Below, piece after piece: positions 1 to 11,924 of a stretch of 64,000 nt of DNA. The stretch is from Serripes groenlandicus. Its lineage: Eukaryota; Mollusca; Bivalvia; Cardiida; Cardiidae. The position numbers and the translations under genes were made by a program. The stretch's first letter is position 1. Each line of letters begins with the position of its first letter. Location: contig JASEVX010000011.1 of the NCBI GenBank assembly GCA_031761405.1, forward strand, positions 42,888,951 through 42,952,950, written 5' to 3'. The notes below the pieces were generated by a model. That model was given only the letters and a program-made list of their open reading frames with translations. It was not told the origin of the DNA and did no database searches.

Positions 1-75
1 AAGTTTATGGAGAATGGCTCATGATGAGCTACTTTTTTATTTGTCACAATGTTTTCAAAAGTCAGCTTTTGCATT
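1..75. mobile_element. Family A MITE, partial
   Basis: Right-central part of an A element: GCTCATGATGAGC core followed by TTGTCACAATGTTTTC. Cut by the window edge. Confidence 0.6.
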
Positions 76-339
76 TGCGTAAAAATGGTGTGTTAATTAA
101 CTGGGCTAGGTAATGCATGACAGAGACTCAATGGTGTAGTAGCGGCATTAACAGTCGCCTGTTTCGAGAAAATGGCTAAATTGGTGTATCTTCAAGCCAT
201 AATGATGTTGAAAACGGAAGTTGTATAGATTTCCTATCAGTATTTGCCGACTTAATAAGTCTTGAGATCATTAAAAACGATCCTTAGATTTGCATTGGCA
301 ATGCAATCTCCGTTAGCGTATCAAACGCCCATTGCGTTT

Positions 340-575
340 TTCATTGTCTTCGTGACGTAGAGGTTAGAGCGGTCTGCTCATGAGTGGCAGGTCGCGGGTT
401 TGATCAATTGTTTCCTCCCTGGCGCTCATGATTGTGTAGTTAGCAGTTCGACTGACTACCTGGTGTGTAGATATGTGGACCAGTAGTGCGTACTGGTAAC
501 TCACCCAGGAAAACGCTTAGATATATCTGAAACTGATGTTTAAAGCGGCGTTAAACGCATTAAAAAAAAGAAAGT
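340..575 (+). mobile_element. SINE family 1 (tRNA-headed), degenerate
   Basis: Pol III-like head (TAGAGCGGTCTG, GTCGCGGGTTTGATC), a body with CTGGCGCTCATG and CCAGTAGT, and the shared tail AACTGATGTTTAAAGCGGCG. Consistent with the molluscan tRNA-SINE group. Confidence 0.7.
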
Positions 576-655
576 TTAATGGAACAATGTACATAATGAT
601 ATGTTTGGCTGTATGGTCCTTTACGCCACTTGCAACAGTGCGTCAGTTATATTAA

Positions 656-886
656 GACCGAGCCCCGGTAGCTATGGTCGGTGGCGACGTGGGGCTGTCA
701 ATCCAAAGGTTGTGAATTGGAGCCCAAGCTCTATTAACATTCTTTCTTGCGATTGACACACGTCAATGTGACAAGCAGTCAGTTGTTTTAAAAGACTAGT
801 TTGTGAAGAACTGGTGCGAGAAAGCCAGGAAATATATGCCGGGACGCGATACGACCGAACAGTTGTTGAAGACGGCGTTAACCCCC
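656..886 (+). mobile_element. SINE family 4 (tRNA-headed) ending in poly-C
   Basis: Head GAGCCCCGGTAGCTATGGTC is the same as the one on the minus strand at 58.8-58.9 kb. The tail AACAGTTGTTGAAGACGGCG leads into a run of about 20 C (887-906). Confidence 0.7.
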
Positions 887-913
887 CCCCCCCCCCCCCC
901 CCCCCCTCCCCCA
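887..913. repeat. Poly-C tract
   Basis: About 20 consecutive C, then CTCCCCC. It replaces the AATC tail expected after the SINE. Confidence 0.9.
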
Positions 914-925
914 TTAATCAATATA

Positions 926-1195
926 CGAGACTTTCAACGAGAAAACCAACATTAGGGCCTCTACGTAGTTTATCGACCAAGATCATCCTGCGCAGTCCGC
1001 GCAGGCTAATCCGGGACGGCACGTTCCGTCTCAGGGGTATAATAGAGGTATAGAATAATGATTCCTGAAACAGAAATTCCACATGAGGCGAAATGTGTCA
1101 GTCTGTGTTAGCCTGCGTGGCATGCTTAGGCTGATCCGGGTCGATACTTTACGAAGAGTCCACAACGTTGGTTTTCTCGCGGGACGGCTCATATC
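926..1195. mobile_element. Family D inverted-repeat element
   Basis: Left end diverged (ACGAGAAAACCAACATT), right end intact (GTTGGTTTTCTCGCGGGACG then GCTCATAT). The two halves mirror each other: TAAAGTATCGAC... on one side and TCGATACTTTACG on the other. Confidence 0.8.
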
Positions 1196-1200
1196 AATAT

Positions 1201-1427
1201 ATCTGCGTAATGTATCGACCAGATCAGCCTGCGCTGTCCGCGCAGACTGATCCGGCCGACACATTCCGTCTAAGGGGGGATAGATAGAGTATTGATTCCT
1301 GAAACAGAAAATCCACAATATACGAAAAGTGTCTGTCCGGGTTAGCCTGCGCGGCATGCTTAGGCTGATCCGGTCGATACTTTACGCAGAGTCCACACTG
1401 TTGTTTTCTCGCGGAACGGGTCATATG
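1201..1427. mobile_element. Family D element, left end missing
   Basis: Directly follows the preceding D copy. It starts inside the arm at CTGCGTAATGTATCGAC and ends TTTTCTCGCGGAACGG, GTCATAT. Confidence 0.75.
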
Positions 1428-1667
1428 AAGTGTTTGTTTGTGTGAATATTCTGACACCTCAGCCGTTATGTTATTCAGTAAACCTAAACGCCGTGGAGTG
1501 AGGCATGAACTACCATTTTAAGTATTTGGCAATATGATCGGACCGGGGATCGAACACTGGAATCTCACTCACGCGGCGCCGAGCCGGTTCAAAGTCATGG
1601 GATAATTATTGATAACGCTCCTAACATTTTATTTTTATTTTTATTTTTTATTTGTATGTTTTAACTT

Positions 1668-1893
1668 TAGCTGCAGGTCGTGGGTTCGAAACCCTGCTGG
1701 TTCATACCATTTTTTTTTAAATGGTAGTAATGGCTGCCCTAATTGGCGTTCAGAGTTGTGCGATTAGCATTACGACTGACTGGCTGGTGTCAGGATAAAT
1801 GGACCATAAGTACTTGTAAATTGCTAAGGAAACGCCGTAATACAACTGAACATTTGTTGAAAGCGGCGCAAAACACCAATCAATCAAGTAAAT
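1668..1893 (+). mobile_element. SINE family 1
   Basis: Box B-like GGTCGTGGGTTCGAAACCC, then ATGGTAGTAATGGCTGCCC, GACTGACTGGCTGGTGTC, and tail GTTGAAAGCGGCGCAAAAC with CAATCAATCAA. Confidence 0.85.
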
Positions 1894-1987
1894 GGTAAAA
1901 CGAGGAAATCACTATTTCAATGCATGTTTGGTAAATTCATGGACGTAATTCCTAATCACCTTAATTCTTACCGACTTGTACGCGTAT

Positions 1988-2206
1988 TTTGGGGAATCCG
2001 TAGCTGACGACTTTTGAAAATATTGCGACAAAATGTGTAAAATTACTTATCATGAGCAATTTCTCCCTTTGTCACAATATTTTCAGTTGTATTTAGGATT
2101 TTAATTTTTATTTATGGAGAATTTATATATTTAATTTTGCCACACATTTGTCAAAGTCGTCTCCTGCAGATATTGTGTATGTGGGAAAGGGGGGTTAATT
2201 TCCTTT
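1988..2206. mobile_element. Family A MITE, decayed
   Basis: GACGACTTTTGAAAATATTG, central CATGAGCAATTTCTCC, right arm AAGTCGTCTCCTGCAG and end GTGGGAAAGG...GGTTAA. Left terminus not recognisable. Confidence 0.7.
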
Positions 2207-2370
2207 AAAATTGAATCTCCGGGGGGTAACTTTCACACACGCTAATGTGTTTCTGCTTTTTCTATAATTTAGAAATTAGTTTAAGTTAAAATCTAAGGGG
2301 AAAAACATTGAGGGACATGACAAATTGTTAGTTTCTTAATCGAAATCCTAAATGTGACCGATTTTCCGTC

Positions 2371-5168
2371 TCTATTGTTTAGTAGTTAGAGCATCTTAGG
2401 CAGGATACCCGGATTCAACCCCTGGTCGTGCCATACCGGATACTTTCAAAATGGTAGTAAACGGTTCCATCCTACCCTGGTCATGCTATACCGGATACTT
2501 TCAAAATAGTATTAAAAGGTTCCATCCTACCCTGGTCATGCTATACCGGATACTTTCAAAATAGTATTAAAAGGTTCAATCCTACCCTGGTCATGCTATA
2601 CCGGATACTTTCAAAATGGTAGTAAAAGGTTCCATCCTACCCTGGTCATGCTATACCGGATACTTTCAAAATAGTAGTAAAAGGTTCCATCCTACCCTGG
2701 TCATGCTATACCGGATACTTTCAAAATGGTAGTAAAAGGTTCCATCCTACCCTGTTCGTGCTATACCGGATACATTCAAAATGGTAGTAAAAGGTTCCAT
2801 CCTACCCTGTTCGTGCTATACCGGATACATTCAAAATGGTATTAAAAGGTTCCATCCTACCCTGGTCGTGCCATACCGGATACATTCAAAATGGTAGTAA
2901 AAGGTTCCATCCTACCCTGGTCATGCTATACCGGATACTTTCAAAATGGTAGTAAAAGGTTCCATCCTACCCTGGTCATGCTATACCGGATACTTTCAAA
3001 ATAGTAGTAAAAGGTTCCATCCTACCCTGGTCATGCTATACCGGATACTTTCAAAATGGTAGTAAAAGGTTCCATCCTACCCTGTTCGTGCTATACCGGA
3101 TACATTCAAAATGGTAGTAAAAGGTTCCATCCTACCCTGTTCGTGCTATACCGGATACATTCAAAATGGTAGTAAAAGGTTCCATCCTACCCTGGTCGTG
3201 CTATACCGGATACATTCAAAATGGTAGTAAAAAGTTCCATCCTACCCTGGTCGTGCCATACCGGATACATTCAAAATGGTAGTAAAAGGTTCCATCCTAC
3301 CCTGGTCGTGCCATACCGGATACATTCAAAATGGTAGTAAAAGGTTCCATCCTACCCTGGTCGTGCTATACCGGATACATTCAAAATGGTAGTAAAAGGT
3401 TCCATCCTACCCTGGTCGTGCCATACCGGATACATTCAAAATGGTAGTAAAAGGTTCCATCCTATCTTGGTCGTGCCATACCTGATACTTTCAAAATGGT
3501 ATTAAAAGGTTCCATCCTACCCTGGTCGTGCTATACCGGATACTTTCAAAATGGTATTAAAAGGTTCCATCCTACCCTGGTCGTGCTATACCGGATACTT
3601 TCAAAATGGTAGTAAAAGGTTCCATCCTACCCCGGTCGTGCCATACCGGATACATTCAAAATGGTAGTAAAAGGTTCCATCCTACCCTGGTCGTGCTATA
3701 CCGGATACATTCAAAATGGTATTAAAAGGTTCCATCCTACCCTGGTCATGCTATACCGGATACTTTCAAAATAGTAGTAAAAGGTTCCATCCTACCCTGG
3801 TCGTGCTATACCGGATACTTTCAAAATGGTAGTAAAAGGTTCCATCCTACCCTGTTCGTGCTATACCGGATACATTCAAAATGGTAGTAAAAGGTTCCAT
3901 CCTACCCTGGTCGTGCTATACCGGATACATTCAAAATGGTATTAAAAGGTTCCATCCTACCCTGGTCGTGCCATACCGGATACATTCAAAATGGTAGTAA
4001 AAGGTTCCATCCTACCCTGGTCATGCCCTACCCTGGTCATGCTATACCGGATACTTTCAAAATAGTAGTAAAAGGTTCCATCCTACCCTGGTCATGCTAT
4101 ACCGGATACTTTCAAAATGGTAGTAAAAGGTTCCATCCTACCCTGTTCGTGCTATACCGGATACATTCAAAATGGTAGTAAAAGGTTCCATCCTACCCTG
4201 GTCGTGCTATACCGGATACATTCAAAATGGTATTAAAAGGTTCCATCCTACCCTGGTCGTGCCATACCGGATACATTCAAAATGGTAGTAAAAGGTTCCA
4301 TCCTACCCTGGTCGTGCCATACCGGATACATTCAAAATGGTAGTAAAAGGTTCCATCCTACCCTGGTCTTGCTATACCGGTTACATTCAAAATGGTAGTA
4401 AAAGGTTCAATCCTACCCTGGTCGTGCCATACCGGATACATTCAAAATGGTAGTCAAAGGTTCCATCCTATCTTGGTCGTGCCATACCTGATACTTTCAA
4501 AATGGTATTAAAAGGTTCCATCCTACCCTGGTCGTGCTATACCGGATACTTTCAAAATGGTATTAAAAGGTTCCATCCTACCCTGGTCGTGCTATACCGG
4601 ATACTTTCAAAATGGTAGTAAAAGGTTCCATCCTACCCCGGTCGTGCCATACCGGATACATTCAAAATGGTAGTAAAAGGTTCCATCCTACCCTGGTCGT
4701 GCTATACCGGATACATTCAAAATGGTAGTAAAAGGTTCCATCCTACCCTGGTCGTGCCATACCGGATACATTCAAAATGGTAGTAAAAGGTTCCATCCTA
4801 TCTTGGTCGTGCCATACCTGATACTTTCAAAATGGTATTAAAAGGTTCCATCCTACCCTGGTCGTGCTATACCGGATACTTTCAAAATGGTATTAAAAGG
4901 TTCCATCCTACCCTGGTCGTGCTATACCGGATACTTTCAAAATGGTAGTAAAAGGTTCCATCCTACCCCGGTCGTGCCATACCGGATACATTCAAAATGG
5001 TAGTAAAAGGTTCCATCCTACCCTGGTCGTGCTATACCGGATACATTCAAAATGGTAGTAAAAGGTTCCATCCTACCCTGGTCGTGCCATACCGGATACT
5101 TTCAAAATGGTAGTAAAAGGTTCCATCCTACCCCGGTCGTGCCATACTTGGCACTCAGGGTTGCGGGG
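2371..5168 (+). mobile_element. SINE family 1 copy hugely expanded by an internal tandem array
   Basis: The tRNA-like head (TAGTTAGAGCATCTTAGG, CCCGGATTCAACCCC) enters the 55-bp array at about 2423. The array exits at about 5147 into TTGGCACTCAGGGTTGCGGG, the normal next SINE segment. The 3' part of the SINE is then lost at a D element. Confidence 0.8.
2423..5147 (+). repeat. 55-bp minisatellite, about 49-50 copies
   Basis: The unit runs TCGTGCTATACCGGATACTT ... AAAATGGTAGTAAAAGGTTC ... CATCCTACCCTGG. It derives from the SINE segment spanning the tRNA 3' end and TTTATAAATGGTAGTA. Variants include GTCATG/GTCGTG/TTCGTG, CTATACC/CCATACC, ACTTTC/ACATTC and GGTAGTAA/AGTATTAA. A marker variant (CCTATCTTGG) recurs at 3461, 4467 and 4797, the last two exactly six units (330 bp) apart. 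One extra 16-bp duplication lies near 4010-4030. Confidence 0.97.
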
Positions 5169-5402
5169 ATATGATCCGTTCCACGAGAAAACCAATACTA
5201 TGGCCTCTGCGTAAAATATCGACCCAGATCAGCCTGCGCAGATCGCGCAGGCTAATCCGGGCCGACACAATCCGTCTCATGCGTAAAGCGGTATAGAGTA
5301 ATGATTCCCGAAACAGAAAATCCCCAGGAGGCGAAAATTGTCTGTCCGGGTTAGCCTTCGCAGAGTCCACAATGCTGGTTTTCTCGCGGGACGGCTCATA
5401 TG
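5169..5402. mobile_element. Family D element, complete
   Basis: ATATGATCCGTTCCACGAG at the left and CTCGCGGGACGGCTCATATG at the right, with the internal mirrored arms TATCGACCCAGATCAGCCTG and GGTTAGCC. It truncates the 3' part of the array-bearing SINE. Confidence 0.85.
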
Positions 5403-5472
5403 ATTACGACTGGAGTATCGATGTCAGATTAGGGAATATGCATGGGCGTAGCTTGGCAATACTCAATGTGTA

Positions 5473-5668
5473 GGCCGTCTCGTGAGAACATTGTGGACTC
5501 TGCGTAAAGTATCGACCCGGATCAACATAAGCATGCCACACAGGCGTACCCGGATATACACTTTTCGCCTCCTGTGGATTTTCTGTTCCAGGAATCACTA
5601 CTCTATCTATACCCCCCCCCCCTTAGACGGAATGTGTCGCAGGCTGATCTGGTCGATACATTACGCAG
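5473..5668. mobile_element. Family D element, right end lost
   Basis: GGCCGTCTCGTGAGAACATT, GTAAAGTATCGACCCGGATC, a C-run, and GGTCGATACATTACGCAGA, then unrelated sequence. Confidence 0.75.
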
Positions 5669-8600
5669 ATGTGTACATTTTGGGACATTTTTAGAAAAAT
5701 GTGTAGGCACATGCCTACCGTGCCTATAGGGAGCTACGCCCCTGATATGCATCATGCAATCACCTCAAACAAACACATGAACCGATTCAAAGGCGTGTTG
5801 GTTAGTGCGAGCGCCTCGACTCCCAGTTACCTCACATGCTTTGTACTTGGTACTTCAATGGCGCTAACAATTGCGCTGACACTTTGAGACGGATGAAGTG
5901 ACCAGTGACATTAATTATGATTTAGAATTATGATCACGTTTACCTTTTCCCTCATAGGAAAAGATTACCATAACCTTGCAGTTAGACTATCTAGCTTGGA
6001 AAATATTATTTTGTGGATTACTGGTGTGAGCATGGGTAGGTTAACTGGCCGCCATAACAATTAATCTGCAGAAGGCGACATTTATGGTACAGCCATTCTG
6101 GAAACAAAATCAAAACAAAATACTTTTATCTTTTCCACTATGTTGTCAACTATGTGTCAAAATTATACTATCAATACATATAAATAACAAGAAGAATTTT
6201 GATGCAAAGCATCAAAGACACCGCTTGCTTGCTACTTTTGTTAACTTGCAACTTTTTAAGTATCTTTTTATGTTATATTTTATTCGGTATGGATAATCGA
6301 CATATATACATTAACTAGCCTCCCATACGCGCACCACCCTCCTTTGTCTATATCTGCTCTCTTTACATCTATCTCTTTCTTCCTCTTTCTCCTTCCTTGC
6401 TCTCTCTCTCCACTCTCTTTTATGTATCTGTTTCTTGTATTATAAATTACAAAGCTTAAGTAAGCTGATATTTTCTGCACATGTTAAATATTCACCGTGC
6501 TTCCTGTAAATTAATCTTTATTGGAGAGGACCTTCAATAAGCTATGAGCTTTCGGTCCAATCCATTTCTCCATTGTATATTTCTTGATGTAACCTACTAT
6601 GTAAAAATATATGAGAATTAAATATGTTTAAACAACAAAAAAGACACCGCGCATTATTTTGAAACATGACCTAAAGGAAGCAGATGCAGTTCAGTACATT
6701 TCAATATCCTGTACAAACAGACAGGATGTAAATATTTCGAACAAGAAGACCAAATGTCCCTTTATTTTAAACAAGAAGGCCAATATGTGCCTATACTGCT
6801 CACCTGGCTACCATAGCCTATATAAAAAGGTTACCATGAGCAGAAAGGGTCAACATTGACGTAGGGATTAAACGTTTTATATGCTACGATCTATGTGATA
6901 CTCAGCATGAGAAGTTTAGTCGTGAAATGACAAGTTAAGTCCTGAAACCATTTGGTTAACAGTTTGCTTAACATTCACTGCAACTATAATGTTTCATACA
7001 AGCTGAAGTTTCTCAAGTGGTTTTTTTTTTACCAATAAACTGTTTCAAATCCTCTAACTAATTCAATCAGATACAAAAACAACATAAGTGCTTAAATGTT
7101 AACATATACTAAGGTTTACTGCCTTTAGTTATAAGTTAAATGTGACACAAGCTTTGGAAGGAGAGGGGGAAGTCTATTCTCCTTCCAGTTTAGCAGAAGT
7201 ATGATAGCAAAAATGGGAGTATATAAACAAAAACTACGAAGTAATTTAAAAAGAATTAAAGATAGTTATGATCAAGATTGAGCATTATGAAAGTTCTCAT
7301 GTATAGTCAACATATAGCAAGAATTATTCAGTCTGTTTTGTTTGTTTGTAATGGCAATTTAATCGCTTTGAACATACCAGTAGAAAACAGAAAAATAAAC
7401 AAAAGAAAATGGTCAAGTCAAAGCCCAAGAGCAAAGACCGAAAACCAGATGGTACGAATCGGTCATCTGGAACGAAACATGAAAAACCGAGTACGAATCC
7501 AATGAATTTTAGAAATCGGATGAAATCGTGAAAACAGCGATGTATTCATAACGGAAGGAAGCAGAGACAACTTAATTACTCTATGGAAATCGATGATACA
7601 TTGTCGTCTATTAAATAAGAATGACCAAATAATAAAATGGGTCACGTTACGACCATGCCTATTGCATAGTTGGGTTAAGGTGGTTTTTACAGTTACTAGT
7701 ATTATACTGTAATGTGTAGTAATTAAAATGAATCATCATTGATGTTTTAAAGATTACCCATTTATTTAAAAATCTCAATATTGTAAATAGGCAAAAACAT
7801 CGCCAGAAACATTTTTCTGAGCTTTGATGAATCGGGTCGTAAACCAAACTATAAAAAAAAGGCGTAGCCTAGGAAGTTTGGGGAAAATATTAAATTCCCA
7901 TTAAATGTGTCTAAAGTTTTGTAATAAAGGTAGAAGACATACGTATTTTGTATCTTGCTGTTTCTTAAATCATTTTATACAATTCAATTATTCATAAAGG
8001 TTGTTTTTCTTTTCAAACATATAACATAGTTTTTCTTAACAATAATAATGTTGGTTGCTCCCTTTTCGATTACGTACCCCATGGTACAAAATTAAAACCT
8101 ATCCCATACTGACGCAGCGTTTCCACGCGGCGTCAACAACAGTTCCTCCAGTGCTTTGAAAGAATGTGACTCTGACAAATATGGAAGCACGTGAACGATC
8201 AAAGTCCAATGATACGATGAAATCAATGGAAAAACCTTCGATTATGAAGAATCTCAAATCCCAAAGGTCAACTGTCTAGACGACGAATGGACGAATGGAG
8301 GAGACACGAATTTATTCCGTAATCATAAATCACACAATCACTGGGTAGCATTTCATTTGATTGTTGTATCATTACATAATTGTGATGTGTACATTAGTAA
8401 ATGATTTGATGATATCGTTTTGACCTGATACGAGACACGGGGCAAGAACATGATCCCTCATTGCTCAATACTAGTTCTCTGTTTTATAACTAACCACCGT
8501 TTAACGACTCTTGTATATATATTAAACCTTTATACACGTCACGTTCAAAGTTAACTCATTCCCACATACAAACGACTTTTGACGCATCAGAGGACTTTAT

Positions 8601-8678
8601 GAATCACTTTGGCAAAAGGAGAATTGTTCACAATGACCGATGTCTCCTGTTGCCTTTACTTTATTCTATGGTTTACTT
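5669..8678. other. Low-copy AT-rich stretch, no supported gene
   Basis: About 3 kb with no complete member of the repeat families. Open frames here (for example 5669-5887 and 7278-7505) lack splice context and recognisable domains. A CT-rich run occupies about 6340-6420. A short frame at 8182-8280 (MEARERSKSNDTMKSMEKPS...) looks protein-like, but a stop lies a few codons upstream and no acceptor is evident. Confidence 0.5.
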
Positions 8679-8909
8679 TTAACCCTTTCCCTCATACGAC
8701 AATTCTGCAGCAGACGAATTGGAACATATTTTGTCAAAAAATAAAAAATCTCTATTATTGAATGGATAACCTATGACTAAAAGCGGAAAACATTGTGTCA
8801 AAAGAAGAAACCGCTTGTTTTGAGCAATTTCTTCTTTTGTCACTAGGTTTTCAAAAAACTGTCTGCTGCAGAGGCGTCAGAAAACGTCTATATGATAGAA
8901 AGGGTTTAA
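8679..8909. mobile_element. Family A MITE, complete
   Basis: TTAACCCTTTCCCTCATACG at the left and AGAAAGGGTTTAA at the right; CTGCAGCAGACG / CTGTCTGCTGCAG arms; central hairpin around TTTTGAGCAATTTC. Confidence 0.9.
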
Positions 8910-9253
8910 GACATATTCCAAAGTTTGGCCTTTACAAAAAATTAAAGTCCTCTTTTTTACAGATTCTTAGTATGTGGGAACGGGTTAAAATTCATTTTCT
9001 CGGGGAACAGAATTAATCATTCCGGTCGAAGTATAAAACATCTAGATATTCATCGGATTTGTGTATTTGCTTTTTGAAATGTTGGCACACTTGTTTGCTT
9101 TTCGTAAATGTACGCCAACGCATTTGCAGAATTGGATTCTCATATCGACCAATCCCTATATGTTCTGCTCTGTGCAACAGTCTAATGAAATCTGTGCTTT
9201 TTTATATCCTAAACCGTTTCAGGCAAAAATAGGCTTGTTGGATTTACGAACAG

Positions 9254-9484
9254 TTAACCCTTTCCCTCATATAGACGCTTTCTGACGCCTCTGCAGCAGA
9301 CGGCTTTTTGAAAACATAGTGACAAAAGAAGAAATAGCTCAAAACGAGCAATTTCTCCTTGTGCCACAATGTTTTCCACTTTTAGTCATAGGTTATCCAT
9401 TCAATTATAGAGATTTTCCATTTTTTGACAAAATATGTTCAAAGTCGTCTGCTGCAAAATTGTTGTATGAGGGGAAAGGGTTAA
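9254..9484. mobile_element. Family A MITE, complete
   Basis: TTAACCCTTTCCCTCATATA ... GGGGAAAGGGTTAA, with TTAA at both ends. Central GCTCAAAACGAGC hairpin and TCGTCTGCTGC arm. Confidence 0.93.
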
Positions 9485-9581
9485 GTCTCGGGCGAGCATG
9501 TACGCCCTTACATTCTCACCAATGTCTTCACAATTCGCATGTATCAAACGTGTCTATGTGTCATGAAGAAAATTAAAAAAT

Positions 9582-9838
9582 ATATGAGCTGTCCCATGAA
9601 AAAAACAAAACATTAATGTCTCTGCGTAATGTATCTACCCAGATCAGCCTGCGCAGTCTGCGTACCGACACATTCCGTCTCAGGGTATAGTGGTATAGAG
9701 TAATGATTCCTGAAACAGAAAATCCACGGAAGGCGAAAAGTGTACGCCGGGTTAGCCTGCGCAGCATGCTTAGGCTGGTCCGAGTCGATACTTTACGCAG
9801 AGTCCACACTTTTGGTTTTCTCGCGGGACTGCTCATAT
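9582..9838. mobile_element. Family D element, complete but diverged
   Basis: ATATGAGCTGTCCCATG at the left, CTCGCGGGACTGCTCATATG at the right; ACCCAGATCAGCCTGCGCAG inside. Confidence 0.85.
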
Positions 9839-9904
9839 GTTGCTTTGTTGTGGGAAGATATACAAGATTGTATTTATGAACGAGCTAAAGTGACCGTCCT
9901 AAGC

Positions 9905-10412
9905 AGTCGTGTTGTGGTAAAGAGTCCGAATTGGTCGCGGCAGGTCGCTGGGTCGATCCCCGACCAGGTTATACCAAGTACTTTTTAAAATGGAAGTAAT
10001 GTCTTTCCTTTCATGGCGCTCAGAATTGTAGTAGTTAGCATAACGACTGACACACTGGTGTCATGATAAATGAGCTAGTAGTACTGGTAAATGTAGCTTA
10101 CTCATGAAACGCCGTGATGTAACTGAGCAAATCGAGGGCTTGGCGTGAAACGGTTGTAACTAAAATCCTATTTTGAAAACCCTGGTTTAGGGGCAATTTT
10201 GATCCCTTTGTAAACAATGCAAATTTAGGTGCCATTGCTCAGAACGAGCAATGTCACCTAAATTTCCATTGTTTACCAAGAAAAATGGTTTAACGCTTAT
10301 AAAGACTTTATGGTGAGGTGATTAACATTGGTAAAAAAATATCAAATTTAGTTTTTCACGCCAAGCCCTCGAAATGTTGAAGCGGCCTAAAACACCTTAC
10401 AACCAAACATGT
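9905..10412 (+). mobile_element. SINE family 1 interrupted by a family C MITE
   Basis: Head GTCGCTGGGTCGATCCCC, body ATGGAAGTAATGTC and GACTGACACACTGGTGTC, tail split by the C element at 10133-10371. The tail resumes as GTTGAAGCGGCCTAAAACAC. Confidence 0.85.
10133..10371. mobile_element. Family C MITE with 4-bp target duplication
   Basis: Perfect terminal repeats CGAGGGCTTGGCGTGAAA / TTTCACGCCAAGCCCTCG, flanked by AAAT on both sides (10129-10132, 10372-10375). The centre is a hairpin, GGTGCCATTGCTC AGAAC GAGCAATGTCACC. It sits inside a SINE tail. Confidence 0.9.
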
Positions 10413-10839
10413 TTCACCTTTTCCAAAATGCAAGAAATCTGTATCACACGATTGTTTAAAACACCTGCGCAACGTCAAGTATTAAAAATGGAAGAGAGTT
10501 GAAATAATTGTTGAAGAAAGGAGACGTTGGTCTTAGTGTGTCAATGTTTTACTTTGCTAATTTGATAATTAAATGTTGGCAATAAGTGGTTCCACCATTG
10601 CACCATTCATGTCATCGTTGGATAACTTTTAATCCAAAACTAACGATTGTCTCAGCTAAGGTTTTGTTTATAAAACGGTTCTTAGCGGTTACAATACTTC
10701 TTCTTTATATCTCTGGTTAAATTTCTGGTTTCTTTCAATCCAATTTTGTTTAATTCAGGAGTGCTGCATTACTCCCTTCTGTAACCCCATGTTTCTCTTG
10801 TAGACGTCTTTAGTTGGTCTTTATCATACAATTGTTGAA

Positions 10840-10965
10840 CTACATTTGTCACAATATTTTGTTCTTCGGTTATTATACTTTCATTTAAAGATTTTAACAT
10901 GTTTTTGACATAATGTTTTCGAAGAGGTCTGCTGCAGAATTAGTGAATAGGGGAACGGGCTAACG
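10840..10965. mobile_element. Family A MITE, right half
   Basis: TTTGTCACAATATTTTG, GAGGTCTGCTGCAGAATT, ending GGGGAACGGGCTAA. Confidence 0.6.
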
Positions 10966-11287
10966 CATCGATAATGTGAGCGTTTATCAAGTAATTTGAC
11001 AGTTTATTCAATTTCAAACTTGCATTTTACGCATTACACAGAGCAAAACATCTGAAAACCCAAAATTAATGAACACATATTCCAGGGCAATAAAGTTTCC
11101 TCTGGCAAACTGCAGCTTGGTATAAATTAGATTATTTTGGAACATTTAAATTCCATTAGATTAATTTGCCAAAGTCTCACAAGACCATTCGAAAATGGCG
11201 ACAAATTATCCACACGTGAAGTGCCAGCATAATTCCTTTCACATAATCCTGGTCATGATCGTGTTTCTTTTTACATCCGGTTAAACT
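10966..11287. other. Unassigned low-copy sequence
   Basis: AT-rich sequence between an A-element fragment and the 57-bp array; nothing coding or structured was seen. Confidence 0.4.
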
Positions 11288-11645
11288 TAGTCTGGTAGTC
11301 AACAATGTAGTCTGGTACTCGGCATACTAATGTTAATGTGTACGTCTGGCATGAATCAACAATTTAGTCTGGTACCCGGCGTACTAAAGTTAATGTGTAC
11401 GTCTGGCATGAATCAACAATGTAGTCTGGTACTTGGCGTACTAAAAGTTAATGTGTACGTCTGGCATGAATCAGCAATGTAGTTTGGTAACCGGCGTACT
11501 AAAGTTAATGTGTATGTCTGGCATTAATCAACAATTTAGTCTGGTATCAGGGGTACTAAAGTTAATGTGTACGTCTGGCATGAATCAACAATGTAGTCTG
11601 GTACTCGGCGTACTAAAGTTAATGTGTATGTCTGTCATGAACCAA
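11288..11645 (+). repeat. 57-bp tandem repeat, about 6 copies
   Basis: The unit begins TAGTCTGGTACCCGGCGTAC and ends GGCATGAATCAACAATG; starts at 11308 and 11365 are 57 bp apart. Because 57 is divisible by three, one frame stays open through the array, giving an apparent repeated 19-residue peptide that is probably not a gene. Confidence 0.95.
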
Positions 11646-11924
11646 CTTCTCATCTTCTCTTATAAATCATTTCCGTGTATATATATATATATATAGTAAA
11701 ATAGTAAATATAAAACTTTACAATGGACCATTTCAACTTGATGTTTGGAAAAATATATATAAGTAATATATCAAACTACTTTCAGAGTTTGAAAGCTTTT
11801 CAGGTTGGTCCACAAAAAGGTTGGCTATGTATATAGCTTTTTGAAATGCTACACCGTTCCCAATGGGCGCCATATTGTGAAGATAGGGGCAGGTTACTTC
11901 AGACTAAGGTAAAGGTTACAATAC

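Noticed and set aside
1031..1357. Open frames of 60-124 codons over D elements (e.g. 1031-1357, 21649-21924, 45886-46119, 59356-59730)
   Set aside because: They lie on inverted-repeat elements; similar peptides (MSRPARKPTLWTLRKVSTRI and variants) recur on either strand of every copy, as expected from a GC-rich palindrome rather than a gene.
3936..4178. Repetitive open frame in the 55-bp array
   Set aside because: 55 is not a multiple of three; the frame exists only because of a local indel in the minisatellite.
2423..5147. CRISPR array
   Set aside because: Units are contiguous without unique spacers, and the context is eukaryotic; it is a minisatellite.
9319..9576. Open frames across family A elements (VTKEEIAQNEQFLLLPQCF-type peptides)
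   Set aside because: The same peptide arises from the central hairpin of each MITE, on both strands, with no start, splice site or codon constraint.
11451..11696. Repeated 19-residue peptide (LKLMCTSGMNQQCSLV...)
   Set aside because: The 57-bp unit happens to be divisible by three; no start context, and stops flank it outside the array.
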